This document shows positions 34,466 to 43,833 of a stretch of 64,000 bases of DNA, one piece after another. Position numbers and translations under genes: made by a program. Source of the stretch: Echinicola vietnamensis DSM 17526 (GTDB lineage Bacteria > Bacteroidota > Bacteroidia > Cytophagales > Cyclobacteriaceae); contig NC_019904.1 in assembly GCF_000325705.1 (NCBI RefSeq), forward strand, positions 5,377,501 through 5,441,500, in the 5' to 3' direction. The notes below the pieces were generated by a model. The model made no database searches and was not told the origin of the DNA. It saw only the letters and a list, made by a program, of their open reading frames with translations. Each line of letters starts with the position of its first letter. The first letter of the stretch is position 1.

Positions 34466-34526
34466 CCACGGATGAACGCTGATAAACACAGATAGGATGC
34501 TGAGGCATTGTAAATCCGTGTTATCT
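34466..34526. repeat. Remnant of a dispersed GGATGAAC-type repeat
   Basis: CCACGGATGAACGCTGATAA followed by ACACAGAT and then ATCCGTGTT at 34514-34522, which is nearly complementary to AACACAGAT at 34485-34493. From general knowledge, sequences of the type C-C-A-C-G-G-A-T-G-A-A-C recur between genes in several bacterial groups. No gene is implied. Confidence 0.4.
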
Positions 34527-34658
34527 CCCCAGAAACATTGCTTTATCCGTTATTATATCCATTGTCTTCTTACCTTTAGGGATTCATATCGGCAAACTTC
34601 ATTGCACTAAAAACCAGTATAATAAAAATTCCAAGTAAACACTTAACCTTTAACGGTC

Positions 34659-35552
34659 ATGACACAGCATATTTTTTGGACATTGCTATTTTTGATTCAC
34701 TTTGATGCAGTTGCCCCATCCTCTCAAAACCACGTTGCTTTTGTCGAGCATTTTGAGGATCCTGATTTGGTTCACTTCAGGTATGGCTCCACCGGCACCG
34801 AGGCCGGTTTTAAATATGCGGTGGGTGTAAACTCCCCTTCCGAGCCGGGCACTAAAATCCTGTCCTTTAAAATAGACCCGGAAGATGTGGCCGGTGCAGG
34901 GCATGGCCCTGAGATCATCTCAAAAGACCACACCCATTTTGGCACCTATTCAGCACGGTTAAAAGTACCCAAGGTCAAGGATGTCCAGCCGAACATTGGC
35001 GCCGTAGTAGGATATTTCACTTACCATGAAGACAGTTTGGCCGGGCTGAGTGAAATAGACTTTGAATGGCTCCCCGCCAACCCTACCGTCATCTATATAG
35101 GTACATGGACCGGAGGACAATCCGGTAAGTTGGAGCGGATCGGCAGGACCATCAACCTTGCCAAAGGAATCATCTATGAAACAACTTACCGAAAGGGGCA
35201 TTCAGGGCCCCGTGAAGCCCTTACCGGGCTACAAAGCCAGCCCGAAACCATCATGGCCATTCCGGACTTTGATGCTTCTTCTTCATTTTACACTTATGGC
35301 TTCGACTGGCACAAAGATCGGATCCAATGGTGGATCCTTCATCCCGACACGGGTGAAAAGGTCATCTTATGGGATTACCGGGGCTCCCCCCTGGGCATTC
35401 CACAACACCGAACGTACTACCGAATGAATTTTTGGCACACCGACCAGTGGGCGGTGGAAACCAACCCGCTATCGCTTGAAAAACCCCTGAAGCCTTTCCA
35501 AATGGAGGTAGACTGGATGTTCTATGAACCACTTGAAGGCAATACGCAGTAG
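34659..35552 (+). CDS. Secreted GH16-family glycoside hydrolase
   Basis: A 297-residue protein with a short N-terminal hydrophobic segment (about 4-20) and a beta-jelly-roll of the GH16 type. The catalytic motif E-I-D-F-E is at 132-136, giving nucleophile E132, assisting D134 and acid/base E136. The F-D-W-H segment (Y-G-F-D-W-H-K-D-R-I-Q-W) is also typical. GH16 enzymes cleave beta-1,3/1,4-glucans, agar, carrageenan, porphyran or xyloglucan. The motif without an extra residue resembles the lichenase/xyloglucan side, but the specificity is unclear. Single gene on the plus strand, convergent with the phosphodiesterase gene at 35694. Confidence 0.8.
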   Translation: MTQHIFWTLLFLIHFDAVAPSSQNHVAFVEHFEDPDLVHFRYGSTGTEAGFKYAVGVNSPSEPGTKILSFKIDPEDVAGAGHGPEIISKDHTHFGTYSARLKVPKVKDVQPNIGAVVGYFTYHEDSLAGLSEIDFEWLPANPTVIYIGTWTGGQSGKLERIGRTINLAKGIIYETTYRKGHSGPREALTGLQSQPETIMAIPDFDASSSFYTYGFDWHKDRIQWWILHPDTGEKVILWDYRGSPLGIPQHRTYYRMNFWHTDQWAVETNPLSLEKPLKPFQMEVDWMFYEPLEGNTQ

Positions 35553-35693
35553 GTAAAGCCTATATTAAAATGCCTTTTTATACATCGCTTGTACTTTTAA
35601 TGGGCATGATCTTAGTAGCAGCCCCTATCTGTTTTTCAATAACATTACTCTTCTACAATGGAAAAACCACTTTAAAAGGTCGTTATTTATTGG

Positions 35694-36569
35694 CTAAAAC
35701 GACAACATCGAAGTCACGGGCAAGTGGTCAGAGGGATATTTAGCGTCTCCATACGTGTCGGAAATCACCTTGTAGTCCTCCACTCCAAATTGGGGGGACA
35801 CGAATATATAGTCAATCCTGTTTTTACCATTTCCCTCAAAGACACCTCCTCCGAGGTTTGTTCCCTCCACGCCTTGACGGGGAGTTTTTGTCATGTCAAA
35901 TGCATCCGACAAGACTTCTTCAACAGCTTGGATCTGGGAGGTTCTATCGGTCGAATTGAAATCTCCCAAAGCAATGGAGGGGGCTCCTTTTGTGATTTCC
36001 TTGATCTTTTTGGCCAACAGTGGGCCAGACTCTCGCTTTGCAGTCTCCAGACGCCAATAAAAATGGACGTTGAACACAAAGAATTCTTTATCGGTACCAT
36101 TCACCCTGAATTTTGTCCATGTACATATCCTTCTATCCGTGGCATCCCAGCCAATACTGGGTACATCGGGTGTTTCACTGAACCAAAAAACCCCTTTATC
36201 AAGGACAGAAAACAGATCTTTTTTATAAAATGTGGCGCAAAAATGCATATCGTTTCCCCCGTAAGGAAATCCAACATAGTCGAACCCCGGCAATAAACCC
36301 AAAAGGTCGGAAAGCTGTCCGCTATCCCCTTCTTGAGTAGCTACCAAATCAAACTGGTGCCTGGAGATCAATTGGGCCAATGGCTCCCGGCGCACTTTCC
36401 AGCCGTTGCCCGAAGCCACGTCCTCAGCGGGGTTATAGCGAATATTGTAAGTGGCAGCCCGGAAACTTGTCTCGGCAGTATCTCGGGGACTGTCCATAGC
36501 AGTATCTTGCGCGCTACATGATAATAACGGCAACAATACCGTGGCAATAATCAATGGAAATACTTTCAT
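35694..36569 (-). CDS. Exported endonuclease/exonuclease/phosphatase (EEP) family protein
   Basis: A 291-residue protein with a lipoprotein-like signal (P-L-L-S-C, Cys18). EEP-fold residues are visible: N42 (Y-N-I-R-Y-N), E80 (A-T-Q-E-G), H169 (N-V-H-F-Y-W), D203 and N205 (L-G-D-F-N-S-T), and D281/H282 (S-D-H-L-P-V). The superfamily cleaves phosphodiester or phosphoester bonds in nucleic acids, sphingomyelin or inositol phosphates. It follows SusD by 123 bases on the same strand and so may be part of that nutrient-capture locus. Substrate unknown. A nuclease for extracellular DNA or RNA is one possibility. Confidence 0.8.
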   Translation of the reverse strand: MKVFPLIIATVLLPLLSCSAQDTAMDSPRDTAETSFRAATYNIRYNPAEDVASGNGWKVRREPLAQLISRHQFDLVATQEGDSGQLSDLLGLLPGFDYVGFPYGGNDMHFCATFYKKDLFSVLDKGVFWFSETPDVPSIGWDATDRRICTWTKFRVNGTDKEFFVFNVHFYWRLETAKRESGPLLAKKIKEITKGAPSIALGDFNSTDRTSQIQAVEEVLSDAFDMTKTPRQGVEGTNLGGGVFEGNGKNRIDYIFVSPQFGVEDYKVISDTYGDAKYPSDHLPVTSMLSF

Positions 36570-36692
36570 TTTCTATGTTTCTTTAAAGATCGACGGGTAC
36601 TTAATTTCCCCAACCCATTATTTAAAACAGGGAGCTGCCAAATTCGCAGCCCCCATTAGATAGATGGTAAAGACCATGGTTCCAATTCAGGC

Positions 36693-38120
36693 TCAATCGA
36701 CGTCCCACCAAGCTTTGAAATTGATATCATCACCTCCCATCACTTCCAGTGCCGCCTTATAATGTTGCGGGTTGTAAGTTTGTTGGTCTGATGGATACAT
36801 CAGTCGACTAGGCAGGACACCTTCATTGAGCATGGATTCCGTCGTGGGCAACTTTGGAAACCCAGTTCTCCTGTATTCAGACCATTGCTGGTAATCGGTA
36901 AAATAAAGCCCTAGGTATTTATGGAGAATGATCCGTTCAAGAGTTCCGTCATACTGGGCCAGCGGCTTCTCAAAGTACCCGTCAGGAGCAGTCTCCCCCG
37001 TCCATAGCTCCAAGGCCGCATCAATGCCCTGCTGATACAATTCCTCAGCACTGGATGCAAGGTATCCCTTTTGCGCCAGTTCAGCCTTGATAAAGGCCAC
37101 TTCGCTAAAGGACATGATCGGGGCTATCATCGGCGCGACCACCTGTTCGTTGTTCATATAGGAAGGGGAATAATCGAAGCTTTGCTCATCATATCCGCTG
37201 GGAATTCCTTCATAACCAACGGGATTATTGTCCAAATCCTTGGCTGGGGTGACGTACACCGGCCTCCTTGGATCCTCTAATTCGTTGAGAATATCTATAA
37301 AAAACTTTCCTACTGCATGCTGATTGCTAAAATCCAAGGCCCTGGACCATGGGGACAAGTTGGGCGTAACTCCCGTAATCTGAAGGACGGCACTCTCTTC
37401 GAGATTTTCCATGATCGGAGCATTTGCCGGATCATTGATAATATCTACCATCCTTTGATAAACACTGGAATCAACCCCCGATATCCTCAGCAACAGCCTC
37501 AATCGTAACGAATTCGTGAACTTTTGCCAGAGACGAGAATCATTTCCAAACAAGATATCAGTACCATAGACCATGGTAACGTTATGGTCGTATAGCTGAT
37601 TGGCCTCTTCCAAGTCTGCCAAAATCTGCGTATATATTGCTTCTTGACTATCATATTTTGGTTGCAATATCCCAGATTCTGACTGGGATGCTTCAGAAAA
37701 AGGAACACTACCAAAATTGTCTGTCAAATTGGAATAAATCCAAGCCTTGAGCGTCAGGCCAATGGCCTTATAATTATTGGCATTGGCCTGCTCGGAGGCT
37801 AGGATCATTTCACGAATATTTTTCAGCCATTTATAAGAACTGTTCCATTGGGAAGCGCCTGTGGATTCCAGAATTTCATAGCGCTGCACACCTCCATAAT
37901 ACTTGGGATAGGGCAATTGGACCTGCATCAATTCACAATTCACAAAATAGTGGTTACGAAGGTTATTGGAAGTCTGATTATAAATTATCTCGTTTAGAAG
38001 CGCCCCGGGACTGATCTCACTGATCAGGTTGGGATTGGTATTGGTCTGCTCGAAGCCCGAGGTACATGCCCCAAGAAGTGCGGCCAGGATCGCTCCGTAT
38101 ATCAATTTGAGTTTTTTCAT
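36693..38120 (-). CDS. SusD/RagB-like outer-membrane lipoprotein
   Basis: A 475-residue lipoprotein (L-L-G-A-C, Cys19) of the second SusD subgroup, known from the N-terminal N-T-N-P-N motif (F-E-Q-T-N-T-N-P-N-L-I). The C-terminus has F-I-K-A-E-L-A-Q-K-G-Y and the block L-H-K-Y-L-G-L-Y-F-T-D-Y-Q-Q-W-S-E-Y-R-R-T-G-F-P, both family marks. It pairs with the SusC encoded 20 bases upstream. This subgroup often accompanies SusC proteins for peptides or unusual glycans; the ligand is not known here. Confidence 0.9.
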   Translation of the reverse strand: MKKLKLIYGAILAALLGACTSGFEQTNTNPNLISEISPGALLNEIIYNQTSNNLRNHYFVNCELMQVQLPYPKYYGGVQRYEILESTGASQWNSSYKWLKNIREMILASEQANANNYKAIGLTLKAWIYSNLTDNFGSVPFSEASQSESGILQPKYDSQEAIYTQILADLEEANQLYDHNVTMVYGTDILFGNDSRLWQKFTNSLRLRLLLRISGVDSSVYQRMVDIINDPANAPIMENLEESAVLQITGVTPNLSPWSRALDFSNQHAVGKFFIDILNELEDPRRPVYVTPAKDLDNNPVGYEGIPSGYDEQSFDYSPSYMNNEQVVAPMIAPIMSFSEVAFIKAELAQKGYLASSAEELYQQGIDAALELWTGETAPDGYFEKPLAQYDGTLERIILHKYLGLYFTDYQQWSEYRRTGFPKLPTTESMLNEGVLPSRLMYPSDQQTYNPQHYKAALEVMGGDDINFKAWWDVD

Positions 38121-38140
38121 TTTTGTAGTGGTCTTTAGGA

Positions 38141-41100
38141 TTAAAACTTAAGCTTGACATTGCAGCCGTATGAGGCCGAAAATGGCATCGGCGTCACTTC
38201 CATGCTTGGCACGAAACCGTTGCTGTTCATTGTCCCTGCCTCAGGATCCCACATGGGAAACTTGTCAAATACCGCCAGATTTCTTCCATAGACGCCCAGC
38301 GACAGATTATAAATCCCCAGCGGTTGAGTCAATTTATTGGGAAAGTTATAATTAAAGGTAAGCTCCCTGATTTTTAGGAATGTCGCATCGAAAACGCCTG
38401 GCTCAGTGGTCTGGTGCCTCTGAACATAATAGGCTTGGGGATCAGCCTCAACCGTATTGGAGGAATAGCTGCCGTCTTCATTTTGGACCACCCCATCACC
38501 GACGATAAAGCCTTCTTCCCTACCAGGGATGGTATTGGTAGTGGTACCCGCCCAAGAGGCGCGATTATAAGTTCCCGAATAGATCAACCCTCCCATTTGT
38601 CCATCCACTGTTAAGCTGGCACGGAAATTCTTATAGACAAACGTATTGGTCAAGCCATATTTCCAATCAGGGGCAGCGTTGCCAATATACTCTTGCGTAC
38701 TGGTGCGCGTAGGTACACCATTGCTATAGACGATGTTTCCCGCAGGATCTCTAACGAATTTGGTGCCGTAGATATCGGAAGTGGTGCCGCCTACCGTGGC
38801 AATCATGTATCCCTGCCAAACCCGGGCAAGAGTCTGACGCTCCAAATTATCCGTCAAGGTAAGGATCTCGTTTCTGTTCATGGACCAATTACCGGTAATG
38901 TCCCATTTAAAGTCCTTATTGAATATGGGTGTCGCCGTCAGGATCAGTTCTACCCCGCGATTTCTTACTTCACCTGCATTGATCACACGACTGCTATATC
39001 CTGCCGCAATATCCGATGGAAGGGTAAGAATTTGGTTTTTGGTAGTGGAGGCATAATAGGTAAAATCAACCCCCAGCCTATTTTCAAACATCTTAAAGAG
39101 AAATCCAGTCTCAAACCCTGAAGTGATCTCGGGCTTAAGATGGGTATTGAACAATGCTCCCGGTACAATGGCAGAACTGGGGAAGCTACTCTGAGCATAA
39201 TATTTTGAAGTCTGATATGGGTTAGCATCAGAACCTACCTGGGCATAGGAAACACGATATTTGAGAAAGCTGATCTTCTCAGGAAGCTGGAACATATTGG
39301 AGACCAAAAAACTCGAACTGATCGATGGATAGAAATAGGAGTTGTTTTCCTCAGGAAGAGTACTGGACCAATCATTTCGTCCGGTTACATCCACGATGAT
39401 ATTATCTTTCCAAGAAAATGTAGCCATTCCATAAAGGCTATTGATGTCCTTTAGGGCATCTCTTGTCTCTACCAAAGGAAGGTTCACGCCGTTGGACAGA
39501 TTATATACTCCGGGGCTGATCAAGGCATCCACAGAAGACATTACGTTTCTATTGACCATCGACATCCTATTGCCACCTGCCCTCACTTCATAATCGATTA
39601 TTTCCGAAATAGTATTCTTATAGGTAAGCAAGAAATCCGCGTTAATTTCCTGGTTGGAAATGTCCTGCCTTCCGTAGTAGCCCCTAGGGTGCTTTTTACT
39701 GGAGTACCCTCTTTCACTCTCCCTCAATTGCGAAAGGGAATTCAACGAAAGCCTTCCCATCACACTCAAGTGATCCGTCAACTTGATATCCGCACTGACA
39801 TTTCCTACGATCTGGTTGCTCTTCAATTTGTTCAAGTCCACATAAGACAAAAAATAGGGGTTGCTGGACCATTGAGAAAATGGATTGAGCTGTTGCAAGT
39901 TTTCTTGTCCATTTTGCCAGATAGGCCGGTACCAATCGATGTCCACATTGGGCATCAAGAACATCATGAAGTATCCCAGCGAGCCATTGCTCAGTCCGAA
40001 GCCCGGGAGGTTGTCCGATGTCCGCTGGTTATAATTCAGTACTGTGGAAACTTTGATCCTTTCGGAAACTTGGTAGTTGGCATTCAAGGAAATACTGTTT
40101 TTATCATAACCGGTATTGGGGACCAAGTATTTATTGTCGGCATGGGTTAGGTTCAATCTCATAGCTCCCTTATCGTCACCGCCTTCCAAGGCCACCGAAT
40201 TAATGAAGGTGGTACCGGTATTATAGAAATCCTTCATGTTGTTTTCATACGGCCTCCAAAGGGTGCGTTCACTACCTTGAGCTTGGGTGGCTGGATCATA
40301 TTGATAGAAATACTGCCCGTCGAATTTTGCTCCCCAAGCTTGTGGCACATTGGTAGAAATGCCATCTTCAGAATTTCCATAGGAGTAAAATTGCTCCCCT
40401 TCGTCATTTCTCACCGCATAATTGCCAGCCCCATATTGATACTGATAATTTGGCCAGTTGGTAGGCACATCGAAAATCGCCGTAGAACTTACAGAAACCC
40501 CCAATCTTTGACCTTTCCTTCCAGACTTAGTCGTAATGATCAAGGCTCCATTGCCGGCCCTTGAACCATAAAGCGCTGCGGCGGCTGGACCTTTCAACAC
40601 CGTCACACTCTCGATATCATCCTGGTTGAGCTCAGAGATTGCGTTGCCATAGTCCACGGGCGCCTCCGTACCATAACCCGCATCCACACCGTCTCCGAAA
40701 GCCGTGGCGTGCTGGTTCATGGGAACACCATCTACCACGATCAGTGCATTGTTTCCACCAGGTGCCAGGGAAGTGGCTCCCCTTAGCTGAATACTTTGTG
40801 AATTTATCGGCCCCGTACCACCCGAGATAATGTTCAATCCCGCTATTTTTCCTTGCAGTCCATTGGACCAATTGGGCGCCATAGCAGTGGACAGAAGTTC
40901 CGAATCCACCGTTTGCTCGGCATAACCTACTTCGTTTTCATTCCTTCGGATACCCAAGGCCGTGACGATAACCTCGTTCAGGGAACTTTCCGACGGGATC
41001 AACCGAATATCCAACACTGCCGTCCCGTCAATGCTTACCTCCTTGGTCTCGTAGCCGATAAAGGAAACCAAAATGGATTGGATATCATCGGGGACTTCCA

Positions 41101-41623
41101 GTGAGAACTTACCATCCATATCTGTGACGGTACCTGTGCTGGATCCCTTGGCCAATATGGTTGCCCCTGGTAAGGGCTCCCCTTTCTCATCCAAAACCGA
41201 CCCACTGACTTTCTTGACCACTTGTGCAGTCCCTCCTTGGACAAACGTATCTTTCCGTTGCTTTCTGACCACAATATTTTTGTCAATGCGCTCAAATCGC
41301 AGGTGCTTGCTGTAGGAGAGATGCTCAAGAAGTGATTTCAGGTCATGTCTGCCCGGCCGAAGCGAAAAGGTGTCGTTCAAATCCAAGTGTTCATTGGCAT
41401 AGGCAAATTTAAATTCTGTCTTCTCTTCAATGGTTCTAAAAAAGCCTTCCAAGCTATAGTTTTGCTCTTGAAGCATGATAGATACGTTCTTCAGCGACTT
41501 TCCAGAGCCGGTAGACTTCGCCCAGACTGGATAGATGATGGCACATAGCACGACACTGACAAACCATATCCTTAGCAGCTTAGGCCCACTCCCAAAGATG
41601 TGCAACTGGTATTTTTCTTTCAT
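38141..41623 (-). CDS. SusC/RagA family TonB-dependent transducer with STN domain
   Basis: A 1160-residue outer-membrane transporter. After the signal region comes an STN domain (about 50-115, N-Y-S-L-E-G-F-F-R-T-I-E-E-K-T-E-F-K-F), then a carboxypeptidase-like domain (V-S-G-S-V-L-D-E-K-G-E), the plug (about 220-330, N-E-V-I-V-T-A-L-G-I-R-R) and the beta-barrel ending in L-K-F. The STN domain contacts the FecR protein in the periplasm, so binding of substrate can switch on the sigma factor encoded upstream. It lies 23 bases after FecR on the same strand. Confidence 0.92.
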   Translation of the reverse strand: MKEKYQLHIFGSGPKLLRIWFVSVVLCAIIYPVWAKSTGSGKSLKNVSIMLQEQNYSLEGFFRTIEEKTEFKFAYANEHLDLNDTFSLRPGRHDLKSLLEHLSYSKHLRFERIDKNIVVRKQRKDTFVQGGTAQVVKKVSGSVLDEKGEPLPGATILAKGSSTGTVTDMDGKFSLEVPDDIQSILVSFIGYETKEVSIDGTAVLDIRLIPSESSLNEVIVTALGIRRNENEVGYAEQTVDSELLSTAMAPNWSNGLQGKIAGLNIISGGTGPINSQSIQLRGATSLAPGGNNALIVVDGVPMNQHATAFGDGVDAGYGTEAPVDYGNAISELNQDDIESVTVLKGPAAAALYGSRAGNGALIITTKSGRKGQRLGVSVSSTAIFDVPTNWPNYQYQYGAGNYAVRNDEGEQFYSYGNSEDGISTNVPQAWGAKFDGQYFYQYDPATQAQGSERTLWRPYENNMKDFYNTGTTFINSVALEGGDDKGAMRLNLTHADNKYLVPNTGYDKNSISLNANYQVSERIKVSTVLNYNQRTSDNLPGFGLSNGSLGYFMMFLMPNVDIDWYRPIWQNGQENLQQLNPFSQWSSNPYFLSYVDLNKLKSNQIVGNVSADIKLTDHLSVMGRLSLNSLSQLRESERGYSSKKHPRGYYGRQDISNQEINADFLLTYKNTISEIIDYEVRAGGNRMSMVNRNVMSSVDALISPGVYNLSNGVNLPLVETRDALKDINSLYGMATFSWKDNIIVDVTGRNDWSSTLPEENNSYFYPSISSSFLVSNMFQLPEKISFLKYRVSYAQVGSDANPYQTSKYYAQSSFPSSAIVPGALFNTHLKPEITSGFETGFLFKMFENRLGVDFTYYASTTKNQILTLPSDIAAGYSSRVINAGEVRNRGVELILTATPIFNKDFKWDITGNWSMNRNEILTLTDNLERQTLARVWQGYMIATVGGTTSDIYGTKFVRDPAGNIVYSNGVPTRTSTQEYIGNAAPDWKYGLTNTFVYKNFRASLTVDGQMGGLIYSGTYNRASWAGTTTNTIPGREEGFIVGDGVVQNEDGSYSSNTVEADPQAYYVQRHQTTEPGVFDATFLKIRELTFNYNFPNKLTQPLGIYNLSLGVYGRNLAVFDKFPMWDPEAGTMNSNGFVPSMEVTPMPFSASYGCNVKLKF

Positions 41624-41646
41624 TGTAACCGTTTTGATTTAGTACA

Positions 41647-42582
41647 TCATTTATAAAACTCAATCCTTTGTTCTGCTACAGTCCGAAATTTCAGTTCATG
41701 GGCCCTGGCTATAGCAGTCAAAATGATCGATAACTCTTCATCCTTAAACTTTCCTGTAAATTCATACGCCGAAAAAGCTTGGTCTGCAAACTGTATTTCT
41801 ACGCCGAATGATCGTCGCAACGTGTTGGCAATCTCACCTAATGGAGTACCATCGAAAACAAGCCGTCCGCTTAACCAACCTCTTTCAACAATCTTATCAA
41901 ATGCCAACACCTCAAAGTCCGCCGCTCCTATTTCCAAAATGGCCTTCTGACCAGGAACCAAAATGGATTCACTTCCTCCAGACGACAGCTTTACGGCCCC
42001 CTTCACCAGGGCTACGGACTTATGGGCTTCGTCATCATAGGCACTGACATTAAATTCCGTTCCCAGCACCCGTGTAGTCATAGCTCCCGTGACCACCTTA
42101 AAAGGCCGGGCCGAATCTCGCTTCACCTTGAAATAGGCCTCTCCAGTCAACTTCACCACACGTTCACTTTTCGAGAAATCCATAGGATACGTCAAGGTAC
42201 TCATGGCATTCAGCCATACCTCGGTGCCATCTTCCAACTCCAAATACTTATGCTCACCAATCCCCGCCGACAGCTCATGTTCATGGTTTACAGTATTTTT
42301 TTGGTCCAACAGGAGAAAGGCTCCAATGGCTAGAATACATGCCAAGGAAGCAGCCACACCATAGCGCCACAATCTTCTGGTCTTGATGCTTGACTTGATA
42401 TTTCCTTGCCACTTTCTGTAGATGCTATCTCTAGTAGAGTATGGATTCTCCGTTATTTCCCGTAAATGATCATCATCGGGCTTTTTGTCAAAAGATCGGT
42501 ACCAATTGTCCAACTCTTCTTTTTCCGCTTGATCCAATTCATGGATTTTGCCCAATAGATATTGTAATCGTCTTATTTCCAT
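41647..42582 (-). CDS. FecR-family anti-sigma factor
   Basis: A 311-residue inner-membrane regulator. A cytoplasmic N-terminal part (1-70) is followed by a transmembrane segment at about 74-92 (V-A-A-S-L-A-C-I-L-A-I-G-A-F-L-L-L) and a periplasmic FecR domain with D-G-T-E-V-W-L-N-A-M-S-T-L-T-Y-P, G-E-A-Y-F-K-V and V-L-G-T-E-F-N-V. The C-terminal D-G-T-P-L-G-E-I-A-N-T-L-R-R-S-F-G-V-E-I resembles an STN-like sub-domain. It would hold the ECF sigma factor inactive until the SusC STN domain signals. It is separated from the sigma gene by 675 bases of repeat-like sequence. Confidence 0.9.
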   Translation of the reverse strand: MEIRRLQYLLGKIHELDQAEKEELDNWYRSFDKKPDDDHLREITENPYSTRDSIYRKWQGNIKSSIKTRRLWRYGVAASLACILAIGAFLLLDQKNTVNHEHELSAGIGEHKYLELEDGTEVWLNAMSTLTYPMDFSKSERVVKLTGEAYFKVKRDSARPFKVVTGAMTTRVLGTEFNVSAYDDEAHKSVALVKGAVKLSSGGSESILVPGQKAILEIGAADFEVLAFDKIVERGWLSGRLVFDGTPLGEIANTLRRSFGVEIQFADQAFSAYEFTGKFKDEELSIILTAIARAHELKFRTVAEQRIEFYK

Positions 42583-43257
42583 AATCGTGCTCGGTCAATC
42601 ATAAAGTTGCGGAAAAAGGACTCAACCCTAGGTGAGAAAAATTATCGATCTATTAACTATTAGGAATCACTATTAACATTTTCTTAAAAAGAAGCACGAA
42701 AAAAATCAAACGTAACACATTCTGGGACAAACAATATTTCTGGGGGAGGAATTTCCGACCAAGCCGAAAGATTGGAGAAATTGGTGAGAAATAGTGCTGG
42801 TGGGCATATTTACCCACGCGCGCAGGCAAACTCCTCCGTTTGGGCAGTGATTAGCTTTTTAAGCACCATCACGTCAGAACTACCTACCGCCTTTAGGCAG
42901 GCATGCCTGCACTTTTTTTCAGTCCGCTCGGTTGGTTTCTTCACGCCGAAATCCCTCAAGGCAGCGTATAAAAAACTGAAATCGATAAATGTGGGAAGGT
43001 CGACATAGCAGCGGGACGGCGGCTGGCTAGCGGGCGGAAGCTTTGCCATGTCTTGATTTTTTCGTTCTTTTTTATCAAGAAAAAAGGACAAGGAAGTCCC
43101 GAAGGCATCTGCTCTTATCCGATGATGAGGCAACTAAAAAGTCCCCTTTAAGGGGATTTAGGAGTAGAAACGCCAATGGCTCACCATTCATCATTACACC
43201 CATCCGGCCAAGGCATTCCCCCAACTTTTCCGCTTGATCCCACATTCTCTTATCTGC
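42583..43257. other. Long repeat-rich gap between sigma and anti-sigma genes
   Basis: Unusual for an ECF/FecR pair, which are normally adjacent. The gap contains a palindrome at 42897-42910, a TTCTTTTTT/AAAAAAGGA stem at about 43070-43090 and a CCCCTT/AAGGGG dyad at 43142-43156. A 107-residue minus-strand frame (42810-43133) with S-F-F-L-D-K-K-E-R-K-N-Q looks like one of the translated intergenic repeats common in this phylum, not a gene. I see no real gene. Confidence 0.5.
42897..42910. repeat. 14-bp palindrome related to the one at 6606
   Basis: GCAGGCATGCCTGC is a perfect palindrome, with CTACCGCCTTTAG just upstream. It shares the G-C-A-G-G / C-C-T-G-C arms with the 20-base palindrome inside the alpha/beta hydrolase gene. 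It is likely a member of the same dispersed family. Confidence 0.5.
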
Positions 43258-43833
43258 TCAAGCGAATAAAAAAGACGAAAAGACCATGGTCAATACATAG
43301 TCCGGACAATGATCCCGCAAATAGGTCAGGGAATAGTGGATGTGGTATTCAACGGTCTTGACAGAAATCTGCAGCCTGTCGGCAATTTCCATATTGCTCA
43401 AAAATTCCTTGCGACTCAACCGGAACACATGTTTGGACTGCTCAGGCAGGCGTTCGATCAGTTCATCGACATGGGAAAGCAAATCACCGTAATCTATTCG
43501 ACGTTCGGTGTCGCTGTCATGAACGCTCAAATGACGAACAAGCTCATCATATTTTTCGCTGGCAGCGTATTTCTCCCTGAAGTGCATGAGAATCTTGTTT
43601 TTGAGCATCCCCATCAGATAGGATTCAATGGACTTAGTGATCACTAGGCTTGCCCTTTTCAGCCAAAATTGAAAAAACACATCCTGCACCATGTCCTCTG
43701 CCAATTCAGCCGTCCCCACCCTTTTGTAGGCATGAAAATAGAGTTTTTTCCAATAGAGCGCATACACCGCATTGAAAGCTTCACTATCCCCATGCCGCAG
43801 TTTGGCCAGTACATCAGCAGCATCAATTGACAT
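43258..43833 (-). CDS. ECF-subfamily RNA polymerase sigma factor
   Basis: A 191-residue sigma-70 of the ECF type with region 2 (D-S-E-A-F-N-A-V-Y and A-E-D-M-V-Q-D-V-F-F-Q-F-W, about 16-58) and region 4 (L-P-E-Q-S-K-H-V-F-R-L-S-R and N-M-E-I-A-D-R-L-Q-I-S-V-K-T-V-E-Y-H, about 129-166). This is the Bacteroidota-type sigma paired with FecR and STN-SusC proteins, here those at 41647 and 38141. A hydrophobic tail (L-T-M-V-F-S-S-F-L-F-A) is present at the end. Confidence 0.92.
   Translation of the reverse strand: MSIDAADVLAKLRHGDSEAFNAVYALYWKKLYFHAYKRVGTAELAEDMVQDVFFQFWLKRASLVITKSIESYLMGMLKNKILMHFREKYAASEKYDELVRHLSVHDSDTERRIDYGDLLSHVDELIERLPEQSKHVFRLSRKEFLSNMEIADRLQISVKTVEYHIHYSLTYLRDHCPDYVLTMVFSSFLFA

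Larger units (their letters stand above)
34092..34658. other. Gap with repeat copy B, terminator and a dispersed-repeat remnant
   Basis: It contains repeat copy B (34096-34210), a strong terminator (34206-34244), and a further repeat at 34466-34526. The rest, 34245-34465 and 34527-34658, shows no coding sequence. The GH16 gene follows. Confidence 0.5.

Noticed and set aside
42810..43133. 107-residue minus-strand open frame between sigma and anti-sigma genes
   Set aside because: It consists of palindromic, repeat-like sequence of the sort that recurs between genes in this phylum; no domain and no start context.
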